44,364 nucleotides of DNA, taken from JBGTBD01 sp041749475. GTDB taxonomy: Bacteria > Pseudomonadota > Alphaproteobacteria > Rickettsiales > UBA998. The stretch lies in assembly GCA_041749475.1 (NCBI GenBank), contig JBGTBD010000047.1, positions 1 to 44,364 on the forward strand, read 5' to 3'. Position numbers and translations under genes: made by a program. The notes beneath the pieces were generated by a model. It saw only the letters and a list, made by a program, of their open reading frames with translations. It did not search any database and was not told the DNA's origin. Of this stretch, positions 36,407 through 44,364 are shown piece after piece; positions within the stretch are counted from its first letter, which is position 1; each line of letters starts with the position of its first letter.

Positions 36407-38047
36407 TTAGGCGGCTTGAATATCTTTCAAGAATGCAGAGACTTCCAAGCTGATTTTTTCGGACTGCTGAGATAATTCGTGCGCGGCATTAAGCACTTGT
36501 TTTGCGGATGACGCGGTATGGCGGGTAGAGGCACTTATCACCTCAATGCTTTTGCTGATTTGCTCAACCGCACCGTAGGCATTATTCATGTTATTTGATA
36601 TTTCGCTGGTCACTGCGGTCTGCTCTTCTACGGCCGTAGCGATGGTATTGCTATAGACATTGACGTTTTGAACCGACTCGCTTATCTGCCCGATAGAGCT
36701 GAGCACTACCTTCACCACATCCTGAATAGAGCTTATACATTCACTAATTTCATTTGTTGCCTGCGTGGTCTGCGTAGCGAGCGATTTCACTTCACTGGCG
36801 ACAACCGCAAACCCCCTCCCCGCTTCCCCTGCGCGTGCAGATTCAATGGTTGCATTAAGGGCGAGAAGATTAATTTGATCGGCAATTTTTTCAATGAGGC
36901 CAGAGATATGAATTATCTGTTCCATGGCCTTAGAGAGCGATTGCGCGGATTGATCCGCAGATGCGTTACGCTCCATTGCCTGTTGAACCACAATCACTGA
37001 TTTGCTTATCTGCTGGGAAATTTCCATCACGGATGCAGACATTTCTTCCGTCGAAGCAGCGACTGCCTGTACGTTGGCCAATGTATTACCCGACGTGAGA
37101 GCTATTTGAGTTGATTGCTCACTTGTCTCGGATATAATTGCCGTCATACTTTCAGCCGATTGTGTCAGCTCCGTTGCAGCGGAAGCGACCGTGGTAGCGA
37201 CTTCTCCGATTTCCTTCTTAAAGTTTTGAATCAACTGATCGACTCTCTGGGCTCGTGCCATTTTCTGGTCTTGAACGATGCGGGATTCAGCATCAAGGCG
37301 CATCTTCTCAATCGCATTATCCTTGAAGACCTGCACCGCTCTCGCCATGTGACCCAGCTCGTCGCCACGTTCCCGGAATGGTATATCCAACTCGGTATCT
37401 CCCTGCGACAGCTTTAGCATGGAAGATACCATTACCCCGAGAGGTTTGAACACGCCGAAGATCATTGCAAAAGGCAATATAAGGGCAACGACAAGCAGGG
37501 ATATGGTCGCAACATCCGTATAGATGCTATAGGTTTCTGATGCGTGATTTAATTCATCCGTCCATGCAAGGATAAGGTTGGTCGCGGCTTCCTGATCTTC
37601 TTCCAGAACGGTGAATAGCTGATTAAACTGAGGCAAGAGTGCGATACTGGTAGAGAAGTCCGGACTTTGGCTTATTTTTTTACTAAACTCATTATACTTG
37701 GCTACCGATTCCCCGATCTTGATATATGTCTTTTTAATGTGTTCCGGAATGTCGGCAGCAAGGTTCGTCTTGATATGTCCGGCGAATCGTTCTGACATAT
37801 CCACAATCTCATTCACCGAATCCTTGCGCAGCGTTTCATCACCAATGTTTGTTGCGAGCATTGAGCTGTATACGTTACCGCGTATTCCATCATGCATCAT
37901 GTCAGCGTCCATATGCCGTTGCACCAGCTTGACTGCATTATCCAGCTGATTCGCCACTTGATGATTTTTATAATTAAGCCATTCAGCGGTCACCGCCAGA
38001 GTTGACAGCATAACACCAAGGACAATCGATTTTGACTTGAGGTTCAT
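36407..38047 (-). CDS. Methyl-accepting chemotaxis protein
   Basis: A 546-residue inner-membrane chemoreceptor. The open frame runs on to 38137 inside the porin gene, but ATG 38047 gives a normal start (MNLKSKSIVLGV). TM1 at about 7-24, a helical periplasmic sensor of about 150 residues (4-helix-bundle type), TM2 at about 178-200 (ATISLLVVALILPFAMIFGV), HAMP around 200-250 (DELGHMARAVQVFKDNA), then the signalling hairpin with its invariant tip (EKIADQINLLALNATIESAR, GEAGRGFAVVASEVKSLA, about 386-425). It would signal through CheA/CheW, which are not encoded here. It lies 49 bp after the porin gene, same strand, so they are likely cotranscribed. The ligand is unknown. Confidence 0.94.
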   Translation of the reverse strand: MNLKSKSIVLGVMLSTLAVTAEWLNYKNHQVANQLDNAVKLVQRHMDADMMHDGIRGNVYSSMLATNIGDETLRKDSVNEIVDMSERFAGHIKTNLAADIPEHIKKTYIKIGESVAKYNEFSKKISQSPDFSTSIALLPQFNQLFTVLEEDQEAATNLILAWTDELNHASETYSIYTDVATISLLVVALILPFAMIFGVFKPLGVMVSSMLKLSQGDTELDIPFRERGDELGHMARAVQVFKDNAIEKMRLDAESRIVQDQKMARAQRVDQLIQNFKKEIGEVATTVASAATELTQSAESMTAIISETSEQSTQIALTSGNTLANVQAVAASTEEMSASVMEISQQISKSVIVVQQAMERNASADQSAQSLSKAMEQIIHISGLIEKIADQINLLALNATIESARAGEAGRGFAVVASEVKSLATQTTQATNEISECISSIQDVVKVVLSSIGQISESVQNVNVYSNTIATAVEEQTAVTSEISNNMNNAYGAVEQISKSIEVISASTRHTASSAKQVLNAAHELSQQSEKISLEVSAFLKDIQAA

Positions 38048-38096
38048 AAGAGTACTTTCAATGGCCAGTTGATTTCTGTGTGGAATGAAAAAATGC

Positions 38097-39371
38097 TTAT
38101 AAGTTAACCTCGACCCGAATACCCACAACCGTGGCATTTTTTATCGTCATGTCACTTCCGGGGTTTATGATATATTGAAAATCAGGCTGCACGTTGACGC
38201 CGGGGATGATGGTATCGCGGTAGTACATTTCCATGCCATACTCACTGCTATCGGCAGCCCCACCTACGGATTGCACAAACGCATCGCCATTGTGCGCTTG
38301 CGTGACGCCGAGGCCTATCTCTCCTGTACTGCGACCTGGAATCCAGCCCGTACCGACCATGCCCGCGACATAATCCCAGTCCACTTGCGCAGTATCATCA
38401 TTAGCGACTCCCGCCCTGAAAAAGAACCCGAGATCGCGCCCATTGGTTTCATCTTTATAAAATTGATAACTCGAAAGGAAATAAAGCCCGGCCATGTTTT
38501 CTTTCACCGGATTTCCATTCGCGTCCACCCGGACGAGATCATCCATTTTCTGGGTATACATCCATCCCCCAAGCGCCAATTTATTAGGCGCGCCGTCGTC
38601 CGCTGAAGCATTCAACATCGGCTCGTATCCGAGTTCCGCAATCAGCAACAACCCATCATCACGATTAAGGTTCACGCGTGTTCCGTGTGGACGGTCAGGA
38701 TCGCCAGGTACTCCGTCATATGCGGCGAAAGAGAGATATGTCTCCTCGTAAGGGATGACTTTGACCCGACCCGCAAGAGAAGTGCTAGGGAATATCGACG
38801 GCCCGTTTCTACCGCTTTGTGCAAATGATTGACCAATTTGCATCGTCGGCTTCATAAAGTTGGCTGACATGTCTGTAACAGCGAACTCGGAATTGAGATC
38901 ATGTAATCCAAAAAGGACAGAGAGAGAATCATTGAGAAACGCTTGCTCAACCCATAGCTCATAGAGCTTGAATGTCCCTGTGCCGACTTCGATATTATCA
39001 ATGCCTTCAGCACTGCCAATACGCGAATCATTAGGCCGGCTGCCGTTATTATTAATAAAATATACGAACGCCTTGCTGCCTTCGATGTTAAATAGCTTTT
39101 CTCCATCCAGATCGAACGTAATATCAAGATTATCCAGGTAGTTATTTCCAGTCTTGATTCCACCTGATCTGACGCTCCAGAGGTCGCCGGTGTATGTGAC
39201 ACCGATGTCAACACCGGCATCGCTCATCGCAGAGCGCATTCCACCGACATCACCTAATACTGTATCGGGAAATAAAGTATTCGTATCTGCGCCATAACAG
39301 GGATTTGTGATACTCAATAGGAGGAGGATAGATAAGTGAATGACACTGTTATGATATACAATTTTTATCAT
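38097..39371 (-). CDS. OprB-family carbohydrate-selective porin
   Basis: A 424-residue outer-membrane beta-barrel. A signal peptide (VIHLSILLLLSITNPCYG) follows an ATG with AGGTAGGTGT upstream. Family-typical segments are GVTYTGDLWSVRSGG, a strand with KLYELWVEQAF followed by LFGLHDLNSEF, then FFFRAGVAND and a terminal strand pair ending VGIRVEVNL. OprB porins admit sugars such as glucose or other small molecules. Being upstream of and close to a chemoreceptor gene suggests a nutrient uptake-and-sensing pair (inference). Confidence 0.9.
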   Translation of the reverse strand: MIKIVYHNSVIHLSILLLLSITNPCYGADTNTLFPDTVLGDVGGMRSAMSDAGVDIGVTYTGDLWSVRSGGIKTGNNYLDNLDITFDLDGEKLFNIEGSKAFVYFINNNGSRPNDSRIGSAEGIDNIEVGTGTFKLYELWVEQAFLNDSLSVLFGLHDLNSEFAVTDMSANFMKPTMQIGQSFAQSGRNGPSIFPSTSLAGRVKVIPYEETYLSFAAYDGVPGDPDRPHGTRVNLNRDDGLLLIAELGYEPMLNASADDGAPNKLALGGWMYTQKMDDLVRVDANGNPVKENMAGLYFLSSYQFYKDETNGRDLGFFFRAGVANDDTAQVDWDYVAGMVGTGWIPGRSTGEIGLGVTQAHNGDAFVQSVGGAADSSEYGMEMYYRDTIIPGVNVQPDFQYIINPGSDMTIKNATVVGIRVEVNL

Positions 39372-39635
39372 ACACCTACCTGCAATAGCTAGCTTTAGAG
39401 CGACATCATTATTGTATAAGTTTTTTTAAAGCGCACATAAATTGACTACCAAAGATATTTATGCCTATTGTATTCAGCTTCATGTTGCATAAAAGCGAAG
39501 CATCTGTCGACTTGAATATAGTCCTACCATCACTCGGTCATAAGGTTGCAACGTCTACAGAGGATAACATACGTCCCCGATTTCAGGGATACTTTCAGGG
39601 TTTTTGTTCAATTATTGGTTCGCATCGCCTTAGGC

Positions 39636-39649
39636 TTGATACAGGTCAA
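39636..39649 (+). promoter_or_regulatory. FixK/FNR-type anaerobox upstream of the cco operon
   Basis: TTGATACAGGTCAA fits the consensus TTGAY-N4-RTCAA at every fixed position. It is centred about 41.5 bases before a transcript start expected near 39684, the class II activator position. FNR/FixK control of cbb3 oxidase operons is well established in alphaproteobacteria. Confidence 0.8.
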
Positions 39650-39669
39650 GGTGGGCGCGACCCTCAGTC

Positions 39670-39675
39670 TATAGA
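39670..39675 (+). promoter_or_regulatory. -10 element of the cco operon promoter
   Basis: TATAGA lies about 21 bases downstream of the anaerobox and 26 bases before the first start codon, the expected place for a class II FNR/FixK-dependent promoter. Confidence 0.5.
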
Positions 39676-39700
39676 TTCGTACCATTGAAGTACGAGGGTC

Positions 39701-40363
39701 ATGGATAGCCTGTTATCACATTGTATGTACGCATTCTCCGCCGATGGTGGGTTATTGCTGGCGTTTTTCATAGGGGGGTTGACGGGTGGATTCACTCATT
39801 GCCTGACCATGTGCGGCCCGATTGTCGCTTGCCAGCAGGCGTGTCGGTCACCATCCTGCACCAGCGCCCCGAAGATAGTGGAGGCAATGGGTCTGCCGTA
39901 TCACTTGGGAAGAGCAACAACATACGGTATGGCAGGATTTCTTGCGGCGTGGCTTTCCCAGCAGGTTGCCGCCAGCAGCTGGTGGCCCGGCGTGGCTTCT
40001 TTAATGCTCGGGGGGGCGGGAGCGCTTTTTCTCTTCAGCTGTTTTAAACCTTGCGCGTCGCATGCGTCACCTGCCCATTCCCGTTCCGGTCTCAGCTACC
40101 TTTATGGGGTTCTGCTCGGTTTCATGCCGTGCGGTTTGCTCTATGCGGCACTGATGATGGCCGCAACGCTGGCCGATCCGCTGAAAGGAATGCTGGCGAT
40201 GTGGATATTTACGCTCGGAACCATACCCGCCCTGATGCTGGCGAGCGGCGGAGCGGCAGTGCTCATGCGCAAGTGGCAACGTCCCGTCCAGCGGGTTGGC
40301 CGCGCGATGATGGCATTTAACGGCCTGTCACTGATGGTGATGGCAATACAGATAGTGAGGTAA
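39701..40363 (+). CDS. TauE/SafE / DsbD_2-like membrane protein at head of cco operon
   Basis: A 220-residue protein with about six transmembrane helices, carrying two cysteine motifs, GGFTHCLTMCGP (residues 28-39) and LLGFMPCGLLYAAL (about 138-151). These paired motifs define the 'sulfite exporter TauE/SafE' / UreH-like (DsbD_2) group often encoded beside cbb3 oxidase genes, where a role in copper or redox delivery to the oxidase is suspected (family context, not proven). A further Cys-rich loop (QQACRSPSC and FSCFKPC) could bind metal. It is the first gene after the anaerobox, and its stop codon is one base before ccoN. Confidence 0.85.
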   Translation: MDSLLSHCMYAFSADGGLLLAFFIGGLTGGFTHCLTMCGPIVACQQACRSPSCTSAPKIVEAMGLPYHLGRATTYGMAGFLAAWLSQQVAASSWWPGVASLMLGGAGALFLFSCFKPCASHASPAHSRSGLSYLYGVLLGFMPCGLLYAALMMAATLADPLKGMLAMWIFTLGTIPALMLASGGAAVLMRKWQRPVQRVGRAMMAFNGLSLMVMAIQIVR

Positions 40364-40364
40364 C

Positions 40365-41810
40365 ATGAACCCGGCGCACACCATTTCTCCCCGATATAAC
40401 GACCATATTGTTAAACTCTTCACGGTCGCCGCTCTCTTCTGGGGTGTTGTGGGCATGCTGGTTGGCTTGCTCATCGCCCTTCAACTTGCATTCCCGGTAT
40501 TGAACGTGGAGCCCTATCTTTCGTTCGGGCGATTACGGCCAGTACATACCTCAGGCGTGATTTTCGCGTTCGGGGGTAATGTGTTGTTCGCTACGTCATA
40601 CTTCGTGGTGCAACGCACCTGCCGGACGCGTTTATGGAACGACGCGCTCGCCCTGTTCACCTTCTGGGGATATCAGGCGTTCATCGTCATCGCCGCACTC
40701 GGGTATGTGCTGGGCGTGACGCAGGGGAAAGAATATGCCGAACCGGAATGGTACGCCGATCTCTGGCTGACCGTGGTGTGGGTATCCTATCTCCTGATTT
40801 TCCTGATGACACTTCGGAACCGTCAAGAGCCGCATATCTATGTAGCGAACTGGTTCTATCTCGCTTTCATTGCGACGGTGGCCGTACTCCACCTCGTCAA
40901 TGGCATCAGCATCCCGCTTTCCGTCACGAACGCTAAAAGCGTACCTGTATGGGGCGGGGTGCAGAGTGCGCTCATTCAATGGTGGTACGGGCATAACGCG
41001 GTCGGGTTCTTCCTGACGGCTGGGTTTCTCGGCATCATGTATTATTTCGTGCCTAAGCGCGCCAACCGCCCGGTCTATTCCTACCGACTATCCATTCTTC
41101 ATTTCTGGTCGCTGATTTTCATGTATATCTGGGCCGGGCCCCATCACCTGCATTATACCGCCCTTCCCGACTGGGCGCAGACGCTTGGAATGACGTTCTC
41201 TATCATGCTGTGGATGCCGAGCTGGGGCGGCATGATCAACGGTGTGATGACGCTTTCCGGCGCATGGCACAAGCTGCGCGAGGACCCGGTGCTGCGGTTC
41301 ATGATTATATCACTCGCCTTCTACGGGATGAGTACGTTCGAGGGGCCGCTGATGTCAATCAAGGCAGTCAACTCCCTCTCGCATTACACGGATTGGACGA
41401 TCGGGCATGTGCATTCCGGAGCGCTGGGCTGGGTCGCGTTCATCAGCTTCGGGGCGATCTATCACCTCGTTCCCATATTATGGAAGAAGAAGGAGCTGTA
41501 CTCCATGCGTCTGGTCAATATCCATCTGTGGGTCGCCACCATCGGTATCGTGCTCTACATCACGTCCATGTGGGTCGCCGGTATCATGCAGGGGTTGATG
41601 TGGCGCGCCTATGACAGCATGGGTTTCCTTGAATATTCCTTCGTGGAGACGGTGGAAGCGATGCATCCCTACTACATCATCCGCGCACTGGGTGGACTGC
41701 TCTATCTCATCGGGATGTTGATCATGGTCTATAATTGCTGGCGGACGATTTACGGGTGTGCACGCACCTGTGATTCTTGTGCCTGCAAGGGGGAGGCGTC
41801 CTATGCTTAA
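40365..41810 (+). CDS. ccoN: cbb3-type cytochrome c oxidase subunit I
   Basis: The catalytic subunit of the high-affinity terminal oxidase, reducing O2 to water in the inner membrane. Its 481 residues include heme and copper ligands: H61 (RPVHTSG), CuB histidines H210 (WWYGHNAVGF) and H260/H261 (AGPHHLHYTALPDW), cross-linked tyrosine Y254 (MYIWAGPHH), and H348/H350 (IGHVHSGALGW). All are intact. The C-terminus has a short cysteine cluster (GCARTCDSCACKG) that I do not recall as a usual CcoN feature. The last 8 bases overlap ccoO. Confidence 0.97.
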   Translation: MNPAHTISPRYNDHIVKLFTVAALFWGVVGMLVGLLIALQLAFPVLNVEPYLSFGRLRPVHTSGVIFAFGGNVLFATSYFVVQRTCRTRLWNDALALFTFWGYQAFIVIAALGYVLGVTQGKEYAEPEWYADLWLTVVWVSYLLIFLMTLRNRQEPHIYVANWFYLAFIATVAVLHLVNGISIPLSVTNAKSVPVWGGVQSALIQWWYGHNAVGFFLTAGFLGIMYYFVPKRANRPVYSYRLSILHFWSLIFMYIWAGPHHLHYTALPDWAQTLGMTFSIMLWMPSWGGMINGVMTLSGAWHKLREDPVLRFMIISLAFYGMSTFEGPLMSIKAVNSLSHYTDWTIGHVHSGALGWVAFISFGAIYHLVPILWKKKELYSMRLVNIHLWVATIGIVLYITSMWVAGIMQGLMWRAYDSMGFLEYSFVETVEAMHPYYIIRALGGLLYLIGMLIMVYNCWRTIYGCARTCDSCACKGEASYA

Positions 41811-42543
41811 GCACCACGGTAAACTGGAGCGGAATTCCATCTGGTTGCTTATCTGCACCATCCTCGCCATCTCGGTGGGCGGGCTGGTTGAGATCGTGCC
41901 ATTATTCCGGGTGGAGACCACCATCGAAAAGGTCAGCGGTATGCGGCCTTATACACCGCTGGAGTTGGTCGGGCAGCAGATCTACATCCGAGAGAATTGT
42001 TCTTCCTGTCATAGTCAACAGATCCGTCCCTTACGGGATGAGGTGGAGCGGTTCGGACATTACTCACTCGCCGCCGAGAGCATGTACGATCACCCTTTCC
42101 TGTGGGGTAGCAAGCGCACAGGGCCAGACCTCGCGCGGGTCGGGGGAAAATACTCCGATGAATGGCATACCGAACATCTCAGAAATCCCCGCAGTTTCGT
42201 ACCGGAATCCATCATGCCGTCCTACGGATTCATGTTGGAGCGTGGGGCGAATCTTGTTTCGGCGAAGAAATTGATGCGAGCCATGCGTGCCGCCGGGGTG
42301 CCGTATTCGGATGAGATGATTGCCGAAGCGCATCATGACGCCATGGAGCAGGCGTATGAGGACTCCGGTGATTCCGGTCTCATGAAACGTTACGGAACGA
42401 AAGTGAACATCCGGAATTTCGACGGGCAGAGGGAGTTCGTCTCCGAGATGGACGCGCTGGTTGCGTACCTGCAGGCGTTAGGCACATTTGCCGACATCAA
42501 GGACTATGAACTGCAGCAAGGGAAGGATGCGGTGAAGCCATGA
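41803..42543 (+). CDS. ccoO: cbb3-type cytochrome c oxidase subunit II (monoheme c)
   Basis: A membrane-anchored cytochrome c that passes electrons to CcoN; 246 residues from ATG 41803, which has GGGAGG upstream and overlaps the ccoN stop (ATGCTTAA). The frame is open upstream to 41758, but that extension is not needed. TM anchor at about 12-33 (SIWLLICTILAISVGGLVEI), heme site CSSCH (66-70) after YIRENC, and axial methionine in ESIMPSYGFM. The stop overlaps ccoQ (ATGA). Confidence 0.97.
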   Translation: MLKHHGKLERNSIWLLICTILAISVGGLVEIVPLFRVETTIEKVSGMRPYTPLELVGQQIYIRENCSSCHSQQIRPLRDEVERFGHYSLAAESMYDHPFLWGSKRTGPDLARVGGKYSDEWHTEHLRNPRSFVPESIMPSYGFMLERGANLVSAKKLMRAMRAAGVPYSDEMIAEAHHDAMEQAYEDSGDSGLMKRYGTKVNIRNFDGQREFVSEMDALVAYLQALGTFADIKDYELQQGKDAVKP

Positions 42544-42692
42544 ATTTTATCCTTACCTATGCGCCGCTGACCGGCCTGCTGTTCTTCTTCACCTTATTTC
42601 TGTTCCTCGCTTACCGAACATACAGGCCAGCCGCCAAGCGCCAGTTTCAGGAACACGGAAGAATCCCCTTACGCGAGGACCACCATGAGTGA
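42540..42692 (+). CDS. ccoQ: cbb3-type oxidase subunit CcoQ
   Basis: A 50-residue single-span protein: a hydrophobic segment (LTGLLFFFTLFLFLAY, about residues 10-25) followed by a basic tail (RTYRPAAKRQFQEHGRIPL). CcoQ stabilises the oxidase complex. It starts inside the ccoO stop codon (ATGA) and overlaps ccoP by 8 bases, the typical ccoNOQP arrangement. Confidence 0.92.
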   Translation: MNFILTYAPLTGLLFFFTLFLFLAYRTYRPAAKRQFQEHGRIPLREDHHE

Positions 42693-43557
42693 CCTAAATG
42701 AAAAAGACGACCTCTCCGGCGTGGAAACGACCGGGCATGAATGGGACGGGTTGAAGGAGCTCAACAACCCCGCGCCGCGCTGGTGGCTGTGGGTATTTTT
42801 TGCGACCGTTGTCTGGGCGTTTGGCTATTGGGTCCTCTATCCTGCGTGGCCGACCTTATCGGGTCATACGAAAGGAGTGAGGGGCTGGACGGAATATACC
42901 CAACTGAAAGAACAGCAGGCAGAAATCACCGCGCAGCGCGGCGCATTGGCAAGCAGGATACGCGAATCCTCGCTCGCCGACATCGAGCAGGATCCGCAAC
43001 TTTATCTGTTCGCACAATCAGCAGGAAAGACAATGTTCCGCGAGAATTGTGCGGCCTGCCACGGTACAGGAGCGCAAGGTGGGAACGGATATCCCAACCT
43101 GAACGACGACGATTGGATATGGGGTGGAGACGTGGATGCTATTTATGCTACTTTACGCCACGGTATCCGCAGCGGTCACGAAGGTGCGCGCGATTCGCAG
43201 ATGCCTGCTTTCGTAGAGTTGCTAAAGGACGAGGAAATCAACGCTATCGCTGGCTTCGTACGGTCCCTTTCCGGCAAAGAGCGCCCCTCTGCCGAAGGCC
43301 AGGCACTTTACCAGCAGAATTGCGCTTCCTGCCATGGGGAAGCCGGGCGCGGCGGACGCGAGTTCGGTGCGCCCAATCTTTCCGATGCTATCTGGCTATA
43401 CGGGCGTGACAAGGTCGCCATCGTGTCGCAGATACGCCGTCCGCGTCACGGGGTTATGCCAGCGTGGGAGGGGCGGCTTTCAGAGGATACTCTGAAGGCT
43501 CTTGCCATTTATGTCCACTCTCTCGGCGGAGGTGAGCCTACACCGGCGCAGAAATAA
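42685..43557 (+). CDS. ccoP: cbb3-type cytochrome c oxidase subunit III (diheme c)
   Basis: 290 residues with an N-terminal cytoplasmic stretch (SGVETTGHEWDGLKELNNPA, the usual CcoP start), one transmembrane anchor (WWLWVFFATVVWAFGYWVLY, about 33-52), and two cytochrome c domains with heme sites CAACH (122-126) and CASCH (213-217). Axial methionines are likely in SQMPAF and HGVMPAW. It delivers electrons from periplasmic cytochromes to CcoO/CcoN. One base separates its stop from the ccoG start. Confidence 0.97.
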   Translation: MSDLNEKDDLSGVETTGHEWDGLKELNNPAPRWWLWVFFATVVWAFGYWVLYPAWPTLSGHTKGVRGWTEYTQLKEQQAEITAQRGALASRIRESSLADIEQDPQLYLFAQSAGKTMFRENCAACHGTGAQGGNGYPNLNDDDWIWGGDVDAIYATLRHGIRSGHEGARDSQMPAFVELLKDEEINAIAGFVRSLSGKERPSAEGQALYQQNCASCHGEAGRGGREFGAPNLSDAIWLYGRDKVAIVSQIRRPRHGVMPAWEGRLSEDTLKALAIYVHSLGGGEPTPAQK

Positions 43558-43558
43558 G

Positions 43559-44364
43559 ATGCAGGAGCCGATTCAACTATTCGCCAAGCAGCGTAAAATT
43601 TACCCCCGCCGAGTATGGGGCCGTTACCGCAAGGTGAAATGGATTGTGATGGTGACGCTGCTGGGCATCTATTACGGCGCTCCGTGGCTGCGCTGGGATC
43701 GTGGACCGCACATGCCGGATCAGGCAATCCTGATCGATATGTCGTCACATCGCGGGTATTTCTTCGGTATCGAGATATGGCCGCAGGAAGTTTATTACAT
43801 CACCGGGCTTCTTATTCTCGCAGCAATCGGATTGTTTTTTGTCACCTCACTTTTCGGTAGAGTATGGTGCGGATATGCCTGCCCCCAAACCGTGTGGACC
43901 GACCTCTTCGTCTGGGTAGAGCGCATCACGCAAGGCGACCGTAACGCACGTAAAAAACTGGATGAATCACCCTGGACCCTAACAAAAATCCGCAAAAAAG
44001 GACTGACTCATATTCTGTGGCTGGTGATTAGTTTATGTACTGGCGGGGCATGGGTATTCTATTTCAATGACGCCCCTACTCTGCTGGATCATATCCTGCA
44101 TCTGGACGTGCCGTGGAGCGTGGGGGGATGGATACTCGGCCTCACCGGCTCGACCTATCTGATGGCAGGATTCGCCCGTGAGCAGGTCTGTACCTATATG
44201 TGCCCTTACGCACGGTTCCAGTCCGCCATGTTCGACCATAACACCTTGCTCATTTCCTATGACGCTGAGCGGGGCGAGCCACGGGGAAAGCACAAGGTGG
44301 GAGAGAGTTGGGAGGGCAAAGGCCACTGCATTGATTGTGATTCCTGCGTTGTCGTCTGCCCTAT
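43559..44364 (+). CDS. ccoG: Cytochrome c oxidase accessory protein CcoG (partial)
   Basis: The frame is open to the window end (268 codons seen). A polytopic iron-sulfur protein (FixG/RdxA family) needed for cbb3 oxidase copper-site assembly; it is reported to act on Cu2+. Visible parts are YPRRVWGRYRKVKW near the N-terminus, WCGYACPQTVW, VCTYMCPYARFQSAMF, and the start of a ferredoxin-type cluster, CIDCDSCVVVCP, right at the edge. The C-terminal part is missing. ccoH, ccoI and ccoS would be expected next, outside the window. Confidence 0.95.
   Translation, partial: MQEPIQLFAKQRKIYPRRVWGRYRKVKWIVMVTLLGIYYGAPWLRWDRGPHMPDQAILIDMSSHRGYFFGIEIWPQEVYYITGLLILAAIGLFFVTSLFGRVWCGYACPQTVWTDLFVWVERITQGDRNARKKLDESPWTLTKIRKKGLTHILWLVISLCTGGAWVFYFNDAPTLLDHILHLDVPWSVGGWILGLTGSTYLMAGFAREQVCTYMCPYARFQSAMFDHNTLLISYDAERGEPRGKHKVGESWEGKGHCIDCDSCVVVCP

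Larger units (their letters stand above)
39372..39700. other. Intergenic region between oprB and the cco operon
   Basis: 329 bp between divergent transcripts. The right part carries the FixK/FNR-type box and -10 element described separately. The left part is AT-rich (TTTTTTTAAAG, TATACAAT on the minus strand) and presumably holds the porin promoter. A 75-codon open frame (39461-39688) covers the promoter elements, has no family resemblance, and is not accepted as a gene. Confidence 0.6.

Noticed and set aside
38048..38137. Upstream extension of the chemoreceptor frame into the porin gene
   Set aside because: It overlaps the porin's final beta-strands; ATG 38047 gives a natural membrane-protein start.
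39461..39688. 75-codon frame upstream of the cco operon
   Set aside because: It overlaps the anaerobox and -10 element, lacks a ribosome site and has no recognisable features.

Overview
The window looks like a chromosomal segment of a Gram-negative, aerobic to microaerobic bacterium, most likely an alphaproteobacterium. The reasons are a ccoNOQP-ccoG cbb3 oxidase operon behind a FixK/FNR-type box, a DmeF-type metal exporter, outer-membrane proteins (two-partner secretion, an OprB porin, a lipoprotein) and a leuD...leuB-asd gene order. This placement is inferred from gene content and remembered family sequences; no database was searched. I saw no tRNA, rRNA, CRISPR array, insertion sequence or prophage gene.

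Layout. 1-2.4 kb: two adjacent minus-strand genes for secreted, cysteine-rich beta-helix proteins that are paralogues; the first runs off the left edge. 2.5-8.5 kb: biosynthesis (leuD, leuB, asd, a CitE-like lyase), interrupted between leuD and leuB by a small RTX calcium-binding protein, a lipoprotein and a 58-residue membrane peptide. 8.5-19 kb: stress, transport and ion homeostasis (Hsp20, an aldehyde dehydrogenase, a dicarboxylate/amino acid symporter, DmeF, a large MscS channel, ZntB-like, TerC-like, a RimB-RimK fusion, an MHS-type MFS transporter). 19-39 kb: cell-surface and secretion region (a 745-residue RTX protein, a CBS-domain protein, a TpsB transporter with its roughly 4,040-residue TpsA exoprotein, a chemoreceptor and an OprB porin). 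39.6-44.4 kb: a microaerobic respiration operon (TauE/SafE-like membrane protein, ccoN, ccoO, ccoQ, ccoP, ccoG), cut by the right edge.

How the genes work together. LeuD and LeuB act in leucine synthesis, and Asd in the aspartate-derived amino acid and cell-wall precursor pathway. The cco genes form one tightly overlapping transcript whose promoter fits oxygen-responsive control. TpsB would export TpsA. Both RTX proteins would need a type I secretion system, and none is encoded here. The giant TpsA gene is the most structured part of the window: four complete copies of a roughly 0.7 kb block, half copies at each end, a 1.08 kb direct duplication whose copies lie 7.8 kb apart, and CGGSC cysteine pairs confined to the three middle copies. 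Dispersed palindromic repeats lie at three gene ends in the 8-18 kb part.
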